From NCBI RefSeq assembly GCF_000374025.1, contig NZ_KB893184.1, positions 124,001 through 188,000 of the forward strand: 64,000 bases of DNA, given 5' to 3'. Positions 17,478-25,441 of the stretch are shown piece after piece. Both the position numbers and the translations under genes were made by a program. How positions within the stretch are numbered: the stretch's first letter is position 1; the number at the start of each line of letters is the position of its first letter. The DNA is from Spirosoma panaciterrae DSM 21099. Its GTDB lineage: Bacteria > Bacteroidota > Bacteroidia > Cytophagales > Spirosomataceae. The notes under the pieces were generated by a model. That model saw only the letters and a list, made by a program, of their open reading frames with translations. It was not told where the DNA came from and did not search any database.

Positions 17478-20400
17478 TCACGCGTTTATTGGTTTCCCGG
17501 ATGACGTCTTTTACATTCAGGATCGGTTGCGGCATCGACGACACCGCCTGGGCTACGCCCTTGATGACGGTCTGACTGATGGATTTTTCGAGTTTACCAA
17601 AGTCAAGATTTGACAGGGATGAACTAACACCAGGCGAGGCCGGAATAATACCTCCGAATTCAAGGCGCTTGGGTGCGTAACTTCTACCGGTATTAAGACC
17701 CGTAAAAGCAACCCCATTGCCGGCCATCTGATTTAGCTCCGACGCTTTTTGACGAACTCCAGGAATGGCCATGGCGTGTTTATTAATAACACCCTCCCCG
17801 CCTTCCAACTCAACCCGACGACTACCAACAACATATTTAACTCCACCCTGGGCATGGGATGGACCTTCAATTACACCTCCCCGGGCAAACTGCTGAGATG
17901 AAATAATGCCAATCTGAAGAGCCCCAATAGCGCCAGCGATAGCCATTAATGCCACATTGGGCGCTACACTCAAAACAGCTTTCGCCGTGTCAATGATGGC
18001 CTCGGCAATGGCAATGGTCTTTCGCTTTTTAGCGGCTTCCCGTTCCAGCTTCTCTTTCTTTTTCTGAAAATTAGCTTCAATATCGGCTCTGGCTTCGGCG
18101 CTCAGCGCTGCGGACGACAAGGCTGCTTTCTCTTGATCTTCGAGCGCCTTGGCTTGGGCATCATTCTGGGCATTCAGGAAACTGGCAAATGCCTGACCCG
18201 CTTGGGCAAAAACATTGACAATCTTATTAGCCATATCCAAAGCACGCTCCTCTCGTTTCTTGGCCTGTTTATTGGCATACTCCTCCTCAATGGTGTCAAT
18301 GGCCTGTTGATCGCCCCGGGCGGCTTTAATCTTTTGCTCTTTCTCCTTTTCGAGCCGCTTTATCTCAAGGTCAAACTTTTTCTTTGACCCATCCTGAGCA
18401 ATGATCAGTTGAGCATCGATCATGGCAATCTCATTGCTCAGAGTATCGTCGGCAACCTGCTTGTTTGCGGCTTTATTGGCGGCTATCGCCTTGGATTGAA
18501 TGGCGTTTTTCCGAACCAGGTACTCTTCATTGGTGATGCGTTCGTATTTCCGATCGATCTCCAGTAGGGCCAGTTGGGTCCGCTCTTCGAGGGCAATTTG
18601 TTTGGCCGCTAATTCTCGCTCATCAGCGATCGTCTGATCACTCAGATTATACTGGGTTTGGAGTCGCTTACTGGCTAACTCGGCCTGTCGATCAACAAGT
18701 GACTGTTCGTACTGAATGGCCAACTGCTCTTTGTCCGCATTGTACTGGGCATCTAATCGACGAAGCTCGGCTATGAGGACCTGCTGATTCTTGATCGTCT
18801 CAACCGCTGCGGCCTTCTCCCGATCCAATCGGGCGTCAAGGGCTTGATTAAGGAGGTCGAATTCCTGCTGACTCCCTTTTTCGACTAAGGCTAACTGAGC
18901 CGAAATGCGCGCATCCTGAATAGCAAATTTTTGTTGTTCAATCTTCTGCGCATGGGCTTTAATGGCTTCTAGCTCTTCTTCCTGAGCTTTGGCATCGATG
19001 AGCCTCTTTTGGGCTACACTGACTTCGGCACCAATTTTCTCGGCGGCTGCTTTCGCCCGAATCAGTGCGAGTTGCCGGCGTAGCACCTCCTCCTCAATTT
19101 CAATGGTCGTCTGCCCTTTCTTCCGGAGAACACTCAAAGCGGTTTCGGCTTCGGCTACCTGATCAGCGGCCAGCTTCTTGGCATTCTCCTCGGCTTTCTG
19201 ACGCCCTTCGGCTTCAATGGCATTGAGTTGGTTCTGAAGTTCGGTTCGTTCGCCGATGCGCTCTTTAGCGATGTCATCGAGCTTCGCCTGTTCTTCAGCA
19301 ACCTTTGCTCGATCTTCGCGGGTATTCTGATTCGCCTTCGCTTCGGCCTGAGCCAACAGCACCCGTTTTTTCTGTAAATCCTCCTCAGCCTTCTGGATTT
19401 TCTCGCTTTCAGCAAAGGCAATCCGTTCGGCCTTTTTGCGGACCTCTGTTGACTTAGTCAGATCCTCCGCAATCTGCTTTTGCCGTTCGATGATCTTCTC
19501 GCCCCGGGCCCGTTCGGTATTCAGCTTGATTTCGGCCTCTTTAATCTGAATGTTTAGGTCAGCTATCGCTACACCCTGATCATAGATTTTTTTTAGGCCT
19601 GTAGCAGCTCCTTCGGCACCGGTACCAAGCTGAACAATTCCATCGGCAACCTTGCCCCAATCCCTTGTACGGATACCGTCGATAATGACGCCCAGGGCTG
19701 TAAACCGGTTGATGAGATTTTGCTGAACAAACTTACCGAAATCAGCTAGGGCCTGTTTCGGATGCTCCCAGGCATTGGCCAGCGCTTCTCCGAGCGCAAT
19801 AACCTTGCTGGTGAAGGCCGAGAAAATAGCCGAGACACCACTGGTTGCCCTGGCCAGGAAATCCATTCCCTTTTGGGATTTGGTAAGAGCAGTGGCAATG
19901 ATGAAGAGCACAGCGCCCAAACCTGTAGCGATAAAGGCCAGGGACGCCAAACGAGCAGTGCCTAAAAATTTAGTAAACAAATTAACTCCCTGTGCTCCTG
20001 ACTTAAAGGCGTCGATTGTTTTACCAATGTTAAAGCCAAGCACATCGGTATCCCGAATGAACTCGACAAGGCCCTTTTCCGAGTCACTGATTACCTTATT
20101 GTGCTTTTCCTGAACCCGGATCAGATCGGCCCGTTGCTTGAGAAGGGCACCCCCTACCGACACATCGTCCCTCTGCGCCTTGGTTAGTTGCCGATACTGA
20201 TCCTCCAGATCAGCAATGGTATTGTCCAGGTCTTCCAGACTACCCTCTGCCGCTTTGGCTACAGCCTCTTCAATTTTGAATTGATTGTTGAGGTCCCTGA
20301 TTTGATCATTTAATTGTTCAGCGCTGGAGGCTCCCTGTTTATGCAAGTTGGCTATTTCGTTTGCTTTGGGAGCCAGGGCGCTCATGTTGGTGGCCAATTG

Positions 20401-20682
20401 ACGAATGGTGCCCACCGCAATTTTTTCCTGCCTATCGTGATCAACGATGATTTTGGTATAGTCCGCTAACTCTTTCTCGGTTTTATTGATCTCAACAGTA
20501 AGCGCCTGAAGGGTCTTCTTATACGTCTCTTCGCCAATCAGCTTTTGATCAAATACTTTTTGCGTCTTTTCTTTTTCGGCGCGGAGATTGGCCAGGGCTG
20601 CCCTGGCGACCTCCGCGTTTTCTTTAACCTTCGGAATGTCAACAATGACCTGGAAGAGTAAGGTTTCTGATTCCTGTGACAT
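17452..20682 (-). CDS. Phage tail tape measure protein
   Basis: 1076 aa. Residues about 10-190 and 370-830 are nearly continuous coiled coil. A hydrophobic segment (LASLAFIATGLGAVLFIIATAL, about 243-264) and Ala/Ile-rich hydrophobic stretches near 945-985 match the membrane-active parts of tape measure proteins. The C-terminus carries the common ARGGVIEGPSHAQGGVKYVV and VELEGGEGVINKHAM signature of Bacteroidota phage tape measures. It sets tail length and is ejected with DNA. The coding strand has the large tail protein, chaperone-like gene and small genes downstream; no head genes are nearby. Confidence 0.85.
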   Translation of the reverse strand: MSQESETLLFQVIVDIPKVKENAEVARAALANLRAEKEKTQKVFDQKLIGEETYKKTLQALTVEINKTEKELADYTKIIVDHDRQEKIAVGTIRQLATNMSALAPKANEIANLHKQGASSAEQLNDQIRDLNNQFKIEEAVAKAAEGSLEDLDNTIADLEDQYRQLTKAQRDDVSVGGALLKQRADLIRVQEKHNKVISDSEKGLVEFIRDTDVLGFNIGKTIDAFKSGAQGVNLFTKFLGTARLASLAFIATGLGAVLFIIATALTKSQKGMDFLARATSGVSAIFSAFTSKVIALGEALANAWEHPKQALADFGKFVQQNLINRFTALGVIIDGIRTRDWGKVADGIVQLGTGAEGAATGLKKIYDQGVAIADLNIQIKEAEIKLNTERARGEKIIERQKQIAEDLTKSTEVRKKAERIAFAESEKIQKAEEDLQKKRVLLAQAEAKANQNTREDRAKVAEEQAKLDDIAKERIGERTELQNQLNAIEAEGRQKAEENAKKLAADQVAEAETALSVLRKKGQTTIEIEEEVLRRQLALIRAKAAAEKIGAEVSVAQKRLIDAKAQEEELEAIKAHAQKIEQQKFAIQDARISAQLALVEKGSQQEFDLLNQALDARLDREKAAAVETIKNQQVLIAELRRLDAQYNADKEQLAIQYEQSLVDRQAELASKRLQTQYNLSDQTIADERELAAKQIALEERTQLALLEIDRKYERITNEEYLVRKNAIQSKAIAANKAANKQVADDTLSNEIAMIDAQLIIAQDGSKKKFDLEIKRLEKEKEQKIKAARGDQQAIDTIEEEYANKQAKKREERALDMANKIVNVFAQAGQAFASFLNAQNDAQAKALEDQEKAALSSAALSAEARADIEANFQKKKEKLEREAAKKRKTIAIAEAIIDTAKAVLSVAPNVALMAIAGAIGALQIGIISSQQFARGGVIEGPSHAQGGVKYVVGSRRVELEGGEGVINKHAMAIPGVRQKASELNQMAGNGVAFTGLNTGRSYAPKRLEFGGIIPASPGVSSSLSNLDFGKLEKSISQTVIKGVAQAVSSMPQPILNVKDVIRETNKRVSVQNRADS

Positions 20683-20748
20683 GATTAATTAAATGATGTG
20701 GATAGAAACCAGATGGATAGTGTTCCATCTGGACAATTTGATAGACGG

Positions 20749-20943
20749 TTAATCGTCGAGTTCGGGAATCTCCCTCCGGAGTAGTTTCTGCAGCATACCG
20801 GTCAGCGAATAGCCTCTACTCTTGCAGTGTGCCTTGATTTGCTTTCTTCGCTCTGGAGTAACGTACACCTCGATACGTACCATGCTCTTTGATTGGCATG
20901 GTTGGCATTTGGTGGATGATGGTGCGGTTGTCTGGATTTCCAT
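20749..20943 (-). CDS. Small ribbon-helix-helix-like DNA-binding protein
   Basis: 64 aa; an inner ATG at 20883 would give 44 aa. The part MVRIEVYVTPERRKQIKAHC then RGYSLTGMLQKLLRRE fits a CopG/Arc-type ribbon-helix-helix: one strand followed by two helices. The N-terminal extension has CQPC. It lies 66 bp before the tape measure gene on the same strand and could regulate the tail operon. Confidence 0.55.
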   Translation of the reverse strand: MEIQTTAPSSTKCQPCQSKSMVRIEVYVTPERRKQIKAHCKSRGYSLTGMLQKLLRREIPELDD

Positions 20944-21077
20944 AGTTATTATCGGTTTTTTCCCTTTGTGCTGTGAAGCTAAGCGTCACATAGCGCGTTA
21001 GGAAGTCCCGATAAAACTACGTCAATACGTAGTTTTAGATAGGTACCTAACGATAGTACGACTAGTCGAAATGATAT

Positions 21078-21099
21078 AAAAAAAGCCCCATAAGGGGCT
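21078..21099 (-). terminator. Intrinsic terminator
   Basis: AGCCCC/GGGGCT stem followed on the minus strand by seven T. It ends the 154-aa gene before the tail operon. Confidence 0.75.
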
Positions 21100-21144
21100 A
21101 TTATTCCGATTGTGACAAGGCTTAGCGATTATTTAAAGCATCAA

Positions 21145-21609
21145 TTACTTAGGTAGCTTTGGTGCAGCTGAGGCCATCATTAGGTCTTTACTCAAAGAGA
21201 GAACTATATCAGTACCTGGTGTTCTCCAGACTGGCACTCCTTCTGAGTTTTTAATTGGCTTACCATGCCGGGCTGTAAAGATCCTAAAAAGGGAGTCGTA
21301 AGCTGATTTCGGATTTTTAAAACGAACAAATGTACCCGACGCCAATTTATTACCAGGTGCTACATAAGAAATTCTTTCCCCCGTAATACCTTCATAAATG
21401 GCATGTTGTTTATTATAACGTATTCTATCAGTAAGCTTTTCGTCGGGCTGTATACCAAGCTTGCTAACAATGGTTTCCATTGACGTACCCCACGGAAAGC
21501 CATTAAACCCCCCAGTGGACTGCCGATTATCTAAAGGGTGTTTTATACAAGTAATGTAAAGTCCGAATATGCCTAGAAGGATGATACTACGTAATATAGA
21601 TTGTCTCAT
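21145..21609 (-). CDS. Hypothetical exported protein
   Basis: 154 aa with an N-terminal hydrophobic segment (SIILLGIFGLYITCI; possible lipobox Cys at 21). The mature part has GFPWGTSMETIVSKLG, as in small exported Bacteroidota proteins in which a WGxS motif opens the domain, and later RIRYNKQHAIYEG and FRIFTARHGKPI. No function known. It is flanked by a terminator and convergently facing regulators, so it may be a lysogenic-conversion (moron) gene of the prophage; that is inference. Confidence 0.5.
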   Translation of the reverse strand: MRQSILRSIILLGIFGLYITCIKHPLDNRQSTGGFNGFPWGTSMETIVSKLGIQPDEKLTDRIRYNKQHAIYEGITGERISYVAPGNKLASGTFVRFKNPKSAYDSLFRIFTARHGKPIKNSEGVPVWRTPGTDIVLSLSKDLMMASAAPKLPK

Positions 21610-21756
21610 ATCTTTAAGTTTTAGGGTAAATATATCAAATCATCTATTGCCCTCTAAATGCGGTTAAATAAGGAAATTAAACCGCTCTTACTATAATAGT
21701 GAGGAAGATCGAAGCGAATACTATTTTTACACAAATTCTCTAACAAAGCGTCCCCA

Positions 21757-21957
21757 ATGATCACAGAACAAGTAGGCCAATTAATTCGTGAGGCTCGAAA
21801 AGCGAAAGGCTTAACCCAAAAGGAGCTGGGAGAAAAGATGGGGATTAGTGAGTCAGCCGTAAATCGATATGAAAATGGATCAGCAAATCTTTCACTAAAG
21901 ACGGTGGAAAAAATTGCGGAGGTAATGGGTATTACTGTTCGGATATTATTTGAGTAA
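21757..21957 (+). CDS. XRE-family HTH regulator
   Basis: 66 aa, a complete Cro/CI-type helix-turn-helix: LIREARKAKGLTQKELGEKMGISESAVNRYENGSANLSLKTVEKIAEVMGI. It has no extra domain, so it is a minimal repressor like those of prophages and toxin-antitoxin loci. It is divergent from the exported protein and tail operon, in the position of a phage repressor. Confidence 0.9.
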   Translation: MITEQVGQLIREARKAKGLTQKELGEKMGISESAVNRYENGSANLSLKTVEKIAEVMGITVRILFE

Positions 21958-21979
21958 TAGTATTTTTTTGCGCTTAAAC

Positions 21980-22010
21980 TTGAAATATATTTGAAGTTTA
22001 CTTACTTTTG
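21980..22010 (+). promoter_or_regulatory. Bacteroidota-type promoter
   Basis: TTG at 21980-21982, 20 nt, then TACTTTTG at 22003-22010, fitting the TTTG/TAnnTTTG consensus. It probably drives the transcript with the 197-aa and Rha genes. Confidence 0.5.
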
Positions 22011-22378
22011 TTAAGGCTATTAATGGCAGAAAAGGCGCTATAGTACCGAAAAGGTTGCCCGCTGGACAGTATGCAACGAGTTAAAAGCCAATAAAAAAAA
22101 CCCCAACGCTAAAGTTTCTGAGGCAGAAGCGAAGGGGTATGTACAACTCAATAACGGTTAATTATTTATGTGTACGCTACAAATGTACTCGGGTGGGGGG
22201 ACCTATGCAAATACCCCTCCACCAACGGCCAAAATCAAGGGCAAAACACCCTATCTGGCTGACCATCGGCGGCTCGAAAATGCTGTCTTTAAATTGGCTA
22301 TTTCTGGCCATGAGTCACACCTTAAAACAGGTTGTTCGATTCCGTTTATTCACCACCATTTAGCCTTTTCAATGTGAT
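22011..22378 (+). other. Leader region before the 197-aa gene
   Basis: Overlapping short frames at 22139-22377 have no recognisable domains. A 44-codon frame without a start codon ending at about 22159 (containing VARWTVCNELKANKKNPNAK) looks like a coding remnant. Confidence 0.3.
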
Positions 22379-22972
22379 ATGGAGATGCCCCAAAAAGCTT
22401 CCTCTGTATCAGCAGAGGCCTTTATTCGACTCAATCGTGATTTAGTTGGCATCGAAGCCGAAGCCTTGCCCAATCAACTTAGCCAACGCCTGCAGCAAAC
22501 GCCAGTACGATACGATACCATTCTGGATGGTATTGCTCTGTTTCGCGCTTTCGTGACCAGCCTGGAAGAGCCCACGCATTCCCATTACGCTCTATTGCTT
22601 CGGGACTGGCTAATCATCGGCATCGAACGTATTAAACCTGAGGTAGGCGCACCTTCGTATTCGTTACCCACACGGGCTAAAGACAATCAAAGGATCATAG
22701 CGGAAGTGCTTCGTCTGGGAGCGAACAAACTACTTATGGGCTCCATCTGCTGGAATGAGTTACTACCGGCCAATGCGCTTAAGGAAATAGAGCGAGTTCG
22801 GGAATCGTTCGACTGCTTCGGCATTGATCACATTGACTGGCTCTTTTTAGCTCCCGACTTCAATACGGGTTATGTACCAATGGCGCTGGGTGAAGAGGCT
22901 CTCGACGACGAGGTTACGATGGAGCTGTATCAGCAGTACTATGTTGACTATTCAAACTCACAAGCGATCTGA
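22379..22972 (+). CDS. Hypothetical protein
   Basis: 197 aa, soluble, helical, acidic (SEAFIRLNR-type start, RYDTILDGIALFRAFVTSL, LLLRDWLIIGIERI, FGIDHIDWLFLAPDFNTGYVPMAL). No family recognised. It ends 4 bp before the Rha start codon, so the two are co-translated. Its pairing with a phage regulator suggests a prophage accessory function. Confidence 0.55.
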   Translation: MEMPQKASSVSAEAFIRLNRDLVGIEAEALPNQLSQRLQQTPVRYDTILDGIALFRAFVTSLEEPTHSHYALLLRDWLIIGIERIKPEVGAPSYSLPTRAKDNQRIIAEVLRLGANKLLMGSICWNELLPANALKEIERVRESFDCFGIDHIDWLFLAPDFNTGYVPMALGEEALDDEVTMELYQQYYVDYSNSQAI

Positions 22973-22976
22973 TACA

Positions 22977-23750
22977 ATGGAAACCAAACCAACATCAGCC
23001 TTGATTGAGGTCCATGTTTCAGGAGAAACGTTGACTGTGAGTAGCCTTGACTTTGCGGCTGGTCTGGGTATTCATCATAAAAACCTGTTGAGTACGATTC
23101 GTACGCATCAACAGGCCATTGAAAGCGAATTTGGAAGGGTGGCGTTTGAAACGCGAAAAATAGAAGAAAAAGATTCCGCGTTTCAAACGCGGAATCCCGG
23201 AGAAGAGAAACGGAGTACTAAACCGTTCACCATTGCTCACCTAACCGAAGATCAGGCCCTCTTCATTGGGACGCTCAGTCGAAACTCGAGACGAGTAGTT
23301 GAATTCAAGGCCACATTGGTTCGCTCGTTCTCAGAAGCCCGTCGGTTACTACGTGAAGCTGCTCCTATTACTTCGGTACCCTCTGAACTATTCGAACAGC
23401 AGGAGCAACGCATTGCCAAGCTCGAACACTTATTAAGCCGATTGATCCAGGCCCAGCAACAGGCAGCCCGGTCATTGCTGGAGGCTCCTCGCAGTGATCA
23501 GCAGATGCCGCCAGAGACGACACGAAGCAAAGTTCAGCGGATTGTCAATGGCTACTGCCGAGCGAAAGGTGTCAGCCAGCAGGACGCCTGGCGACTCGTC
23601 TACGATCGCTTGTATTATCTATACCGGGTCAGTATCCGTAGTTATAAGCGATCGGACCGGGAAAGCTGGCTGGATGTTGCTGACCGAAACGGTCATATGG
23701 ACAAGATTTATGCGATTGTCAGCGCTGAACTCACTTACTCTGAAGAATAA
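22977..23750 (+). CDS. Rha-family phage regulatory protein
   Basis: 257 aa from the ATG at 22977; the frame is open further upstream but overlaps the previous gene. Residues about 18-120 form a Rha domain: LTVSSLDFAAGLGIHHKNLLSTIRTHQ, later FTIAHLTEDQALFIGTLSRNSRRVVEFKATLVRSFSEAR. Residues about 135-160 are coiled coil. The C-terminal segment (SKVQRIVNGYCRAKGVSQQDAWRLVYDRLYYLY) resembles the ORF6C-like domain that follows Rha or Bro-N domains in phage antirepressors. It confirms phage origin for this block. Confidence 0.8.
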   Translation: METKPTSALIEVHVSGETLTVSSLDFAAGLGIHHKNLLSTIRTHQQAIESEFGRVAFETRKIEEKDSAFQTRNPGEEKRSTKPFTIAHLTEDQALFIGTLSRNSRRVVEFKATLVRSFSEARRLLREAAPITSVPSELFEQQEQRIAKLEHLLSRLIQAQQQAARSLLEAPRSDQQMPPETTRSKVQRIVNGYCRAKGVSQQDAWRLVYDRLYYLYRVSIRSYKRSDRESWLDVADRNGHMDKIYAIVSAELTYSEE

Positions 23751-23757
23751 CAAATCT

Positions 23758-23985
23758 ATGAACCTCCAATCGCTCCGCTCCTTCGTGTTTGCCCTGTTCT
23801 GGTTTCTATTGGCCGTTAGCTGCGTGCAATGGGCTCGGCATCGGCTTGACCGACGAAAGCGGAGCGATCTACAAACCGCAAATTATTATGCAACCACAAG
23901 ATCGTTTACATATATCCGTTCTAGCCCTACTCGAACGGCAACTCTCCCAATGGCAAGAGTTATATCACCTACTGATAACAGATGA
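23758..23985 (+). CDS. Possible small TM protein
   Basis: 75 codons beginning 7 bp after the Rha stop, with one hydrophobic helix (FVFALFWFLLAVSCV) then basic residues. It overlaps the next frame by about 100 bp. Only position and the helix support it. Confidence 0.3.
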   Translation: MNLQSLRSFVFALFWFLLAVSCVQWARHRLDRRKRSDLQTANYYATTRSFTYIRSSPTRTATLPMARVISPTDNR

Positions 23986-24085
23986 GGGTGAGGGTAGTAC
24001 AGCTAAGTCAATCGCGTACTGTCAGAAACAAATAGAGCGATTGCAGAGAGAGGCTATCAAGCTCCAGCAAGAAAATCGTATTTAA
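23888..24085 (+). CDS. Small helical protein, uncertain
   Basis: 65 aa from the ATG at 23888 (RLHISVLALLERQLSQWQELYHLL, then coiled-coil-like KQIERLQREAIKLQQE). The frame is open from 23789. No family recognised; possible last gene of the Rha transcript. Confidence 0.35.
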   Translation: MQPQDRLHISVLALLERQLSQWQELYHLLITDEGEGSTAKSIAYCQKQIERLQREAIKLQQENRI

Positions 24086-24253
24086 GCCCAAATCGACAGA
24101 AATATAGCCTTTCGGGCCAATTAGAATTGATACCAGGTTATATAATTACGCTCCTGAAAATGATGCTTAGTTGAAAATGATTGAACGAGAGCTAGATCTG
24201 CATTGTTTTTATTTATGCGGCAATAGTGTCGTTATCGTTAAAACCACAAATCA

Positions 24254-24658
24254 ATGGATATTACTTTATCAAATGATGAGCTTAACAGCTTGAGTGCATT
24301 CTCAAAAAAAATAATTGATGCGAATAGAAACCGGTTTTCGCTGAGTAGTTATCAAGAAGAGGGACAACAATTAATTCCAATAATTCGATCATTGCTAGAA
24401 TTTGGTATCAATACCACTGGGGATTCAAATTTAAAAAGTCATTATCAACAGTCGCTTGATTTTTTAAACGCAGTACCTTCAAGACTATTTGAATATTTGC
24501 TAACAACTGATGCTGTTGATTCTCTAAATAGACTTATTCGACAATATCATGCAGCAGTGGCAAAGGAGAAAATTGACGAACTTATGGATATGAAAATAGT
24601 CGACATGACTGGTGAACAGTTTCAAAGATATTTACGGCTAATTGGCATAGTCAAGTAG
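24254..24658 (+). CDS. Hypothetical protein
   Basis: 134 aa, soluble and helical (LSAFSKKIIDANRNRFSL, LIPIIRSLLEFGI, FEYLLTTDAVDSLNRLIRQYHAAVAKEKIDEL). AT-richer than its neighbours, with an excellent terminator 14 bp after the stop. No family recognised. It is an isolated cargo-type gene between the prophage block and the restriction locus. Confidence 0.55.
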   Translation: MDITLSNDELNSLSAFSKKIIDANRNRFSLSSYQEEGQQLIPIIRSLLEFGINTTGDSNLKSHYQQSLDFLNAVPSRLFEYLLTTDAVDSLNRLIRQYHAAVAKEKIDELMDMKIVDMTGEQFQRYLRLIGIVK

Positions 24659-24672
24659 GACCCACCTTAAAT

Positions 24673-24710
24673 AAAACAGCCTGACTTATGAAAGTCAGGC
24701 TGTTTTATTT
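24673..24710. terminator. Strong bidirectional terminator
   Basis: A 15-bp perfect stem (24673-24687 with 24692-24706), 4-nt loop, and A and T tracts on the two sides, so it can stop transcripts from both directions. Confidence 0.9.
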
Positions 24711-24881
24711 ATAAAATACGAGATTGTAGTTCACCTTTTACTTTAGTCGATCCATAACAGTCGATTACCTGTTGTAACATTTAGTTATATAAACTTCGGC
24801 AGACGGCTTTATCCACAATACAGCAAGTGATCAGATACGCTACAGCTAAACTTTAGTGTTCTTACTTCTTCAAAAACATTT

Positions 24882-25367
24882 CTATTTCTTTGCAATTACG
24901 GTAGCCCCCGCTCCCTGAGTTGGAACTGTAATTGTCAGCGTGGTCGGGGTTATAACACCTGTTTTCTTGTTATTGACATAAACAGAAAACTTATTTTTAA
25001 TACCTGTGTCATTGCGCAATTCGCATTCTCCAGTATCATATTGGGCGTCATAGGGCCCTTGGAGCCCTCCACCAGGAACATGCAAAGTATAGCCGGTTTG
25101 GATATGAGTTAAGTCGATTTTTTTAACGTCAAAGGTGCCGGTCATACCATTGTACGGAAACTTAAGCGTATCATTATAGGTCTCAGTGTAATAGATTGCA
25201 TAGCTAACAATTGGATAAGTCCCTGCGACTGTGGAGGCAAAATCTGGATCAATTATCTCCTCCGGTTTCTTCTTGCAACCTAGCAATGATATTGCAACTG
25301 CTAGGGTAAATAGTAATTCTATTTTCGCGAGTTGTTTTACTTTGCGTAGGCATTTGTTTATTATCAT
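24882..25367 (-). CDS. Hypothetical lipoprotein
   Basis: 161 aa with a signal peptide ending in LLGC (lipidated Cys near 31) and a KKKPEE spacer. The mature part is beta-rich (AGTYPIVSYAIYYTETYND, TGTFDVKKIDLTHIQTGYTLHV) and resembles lipocalin-like or DUF-type small lipoproteins of Cytophagales. Function unknown. It lies downstream of the Res gene, but a 75-bp gap makes co-transcription uncertain. Confidence 0.6.
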   Translation of the reverse strand: MIINKCLRKVKQLAKIELLFTLAVAISLLGCKKKPEEIIDPDFASTVAGTYPIVSYAIYYTETYNDTLKFPYNGMTGTFDVKKIDLTHIQTGYTLHVPGGGLQGPYDAQYDTGECELRNDTGIKNKFSVYVNNKKTGVITPTTLTITVPTQGAGATVIAKK

Positions 25368-25441
25368 TATAAAAAAACTTATGCTGGTGTTGCTCTATTG
25401 TTTTAGTTTCTATTTGTCCACTGTCATTTGACGACGTATAG

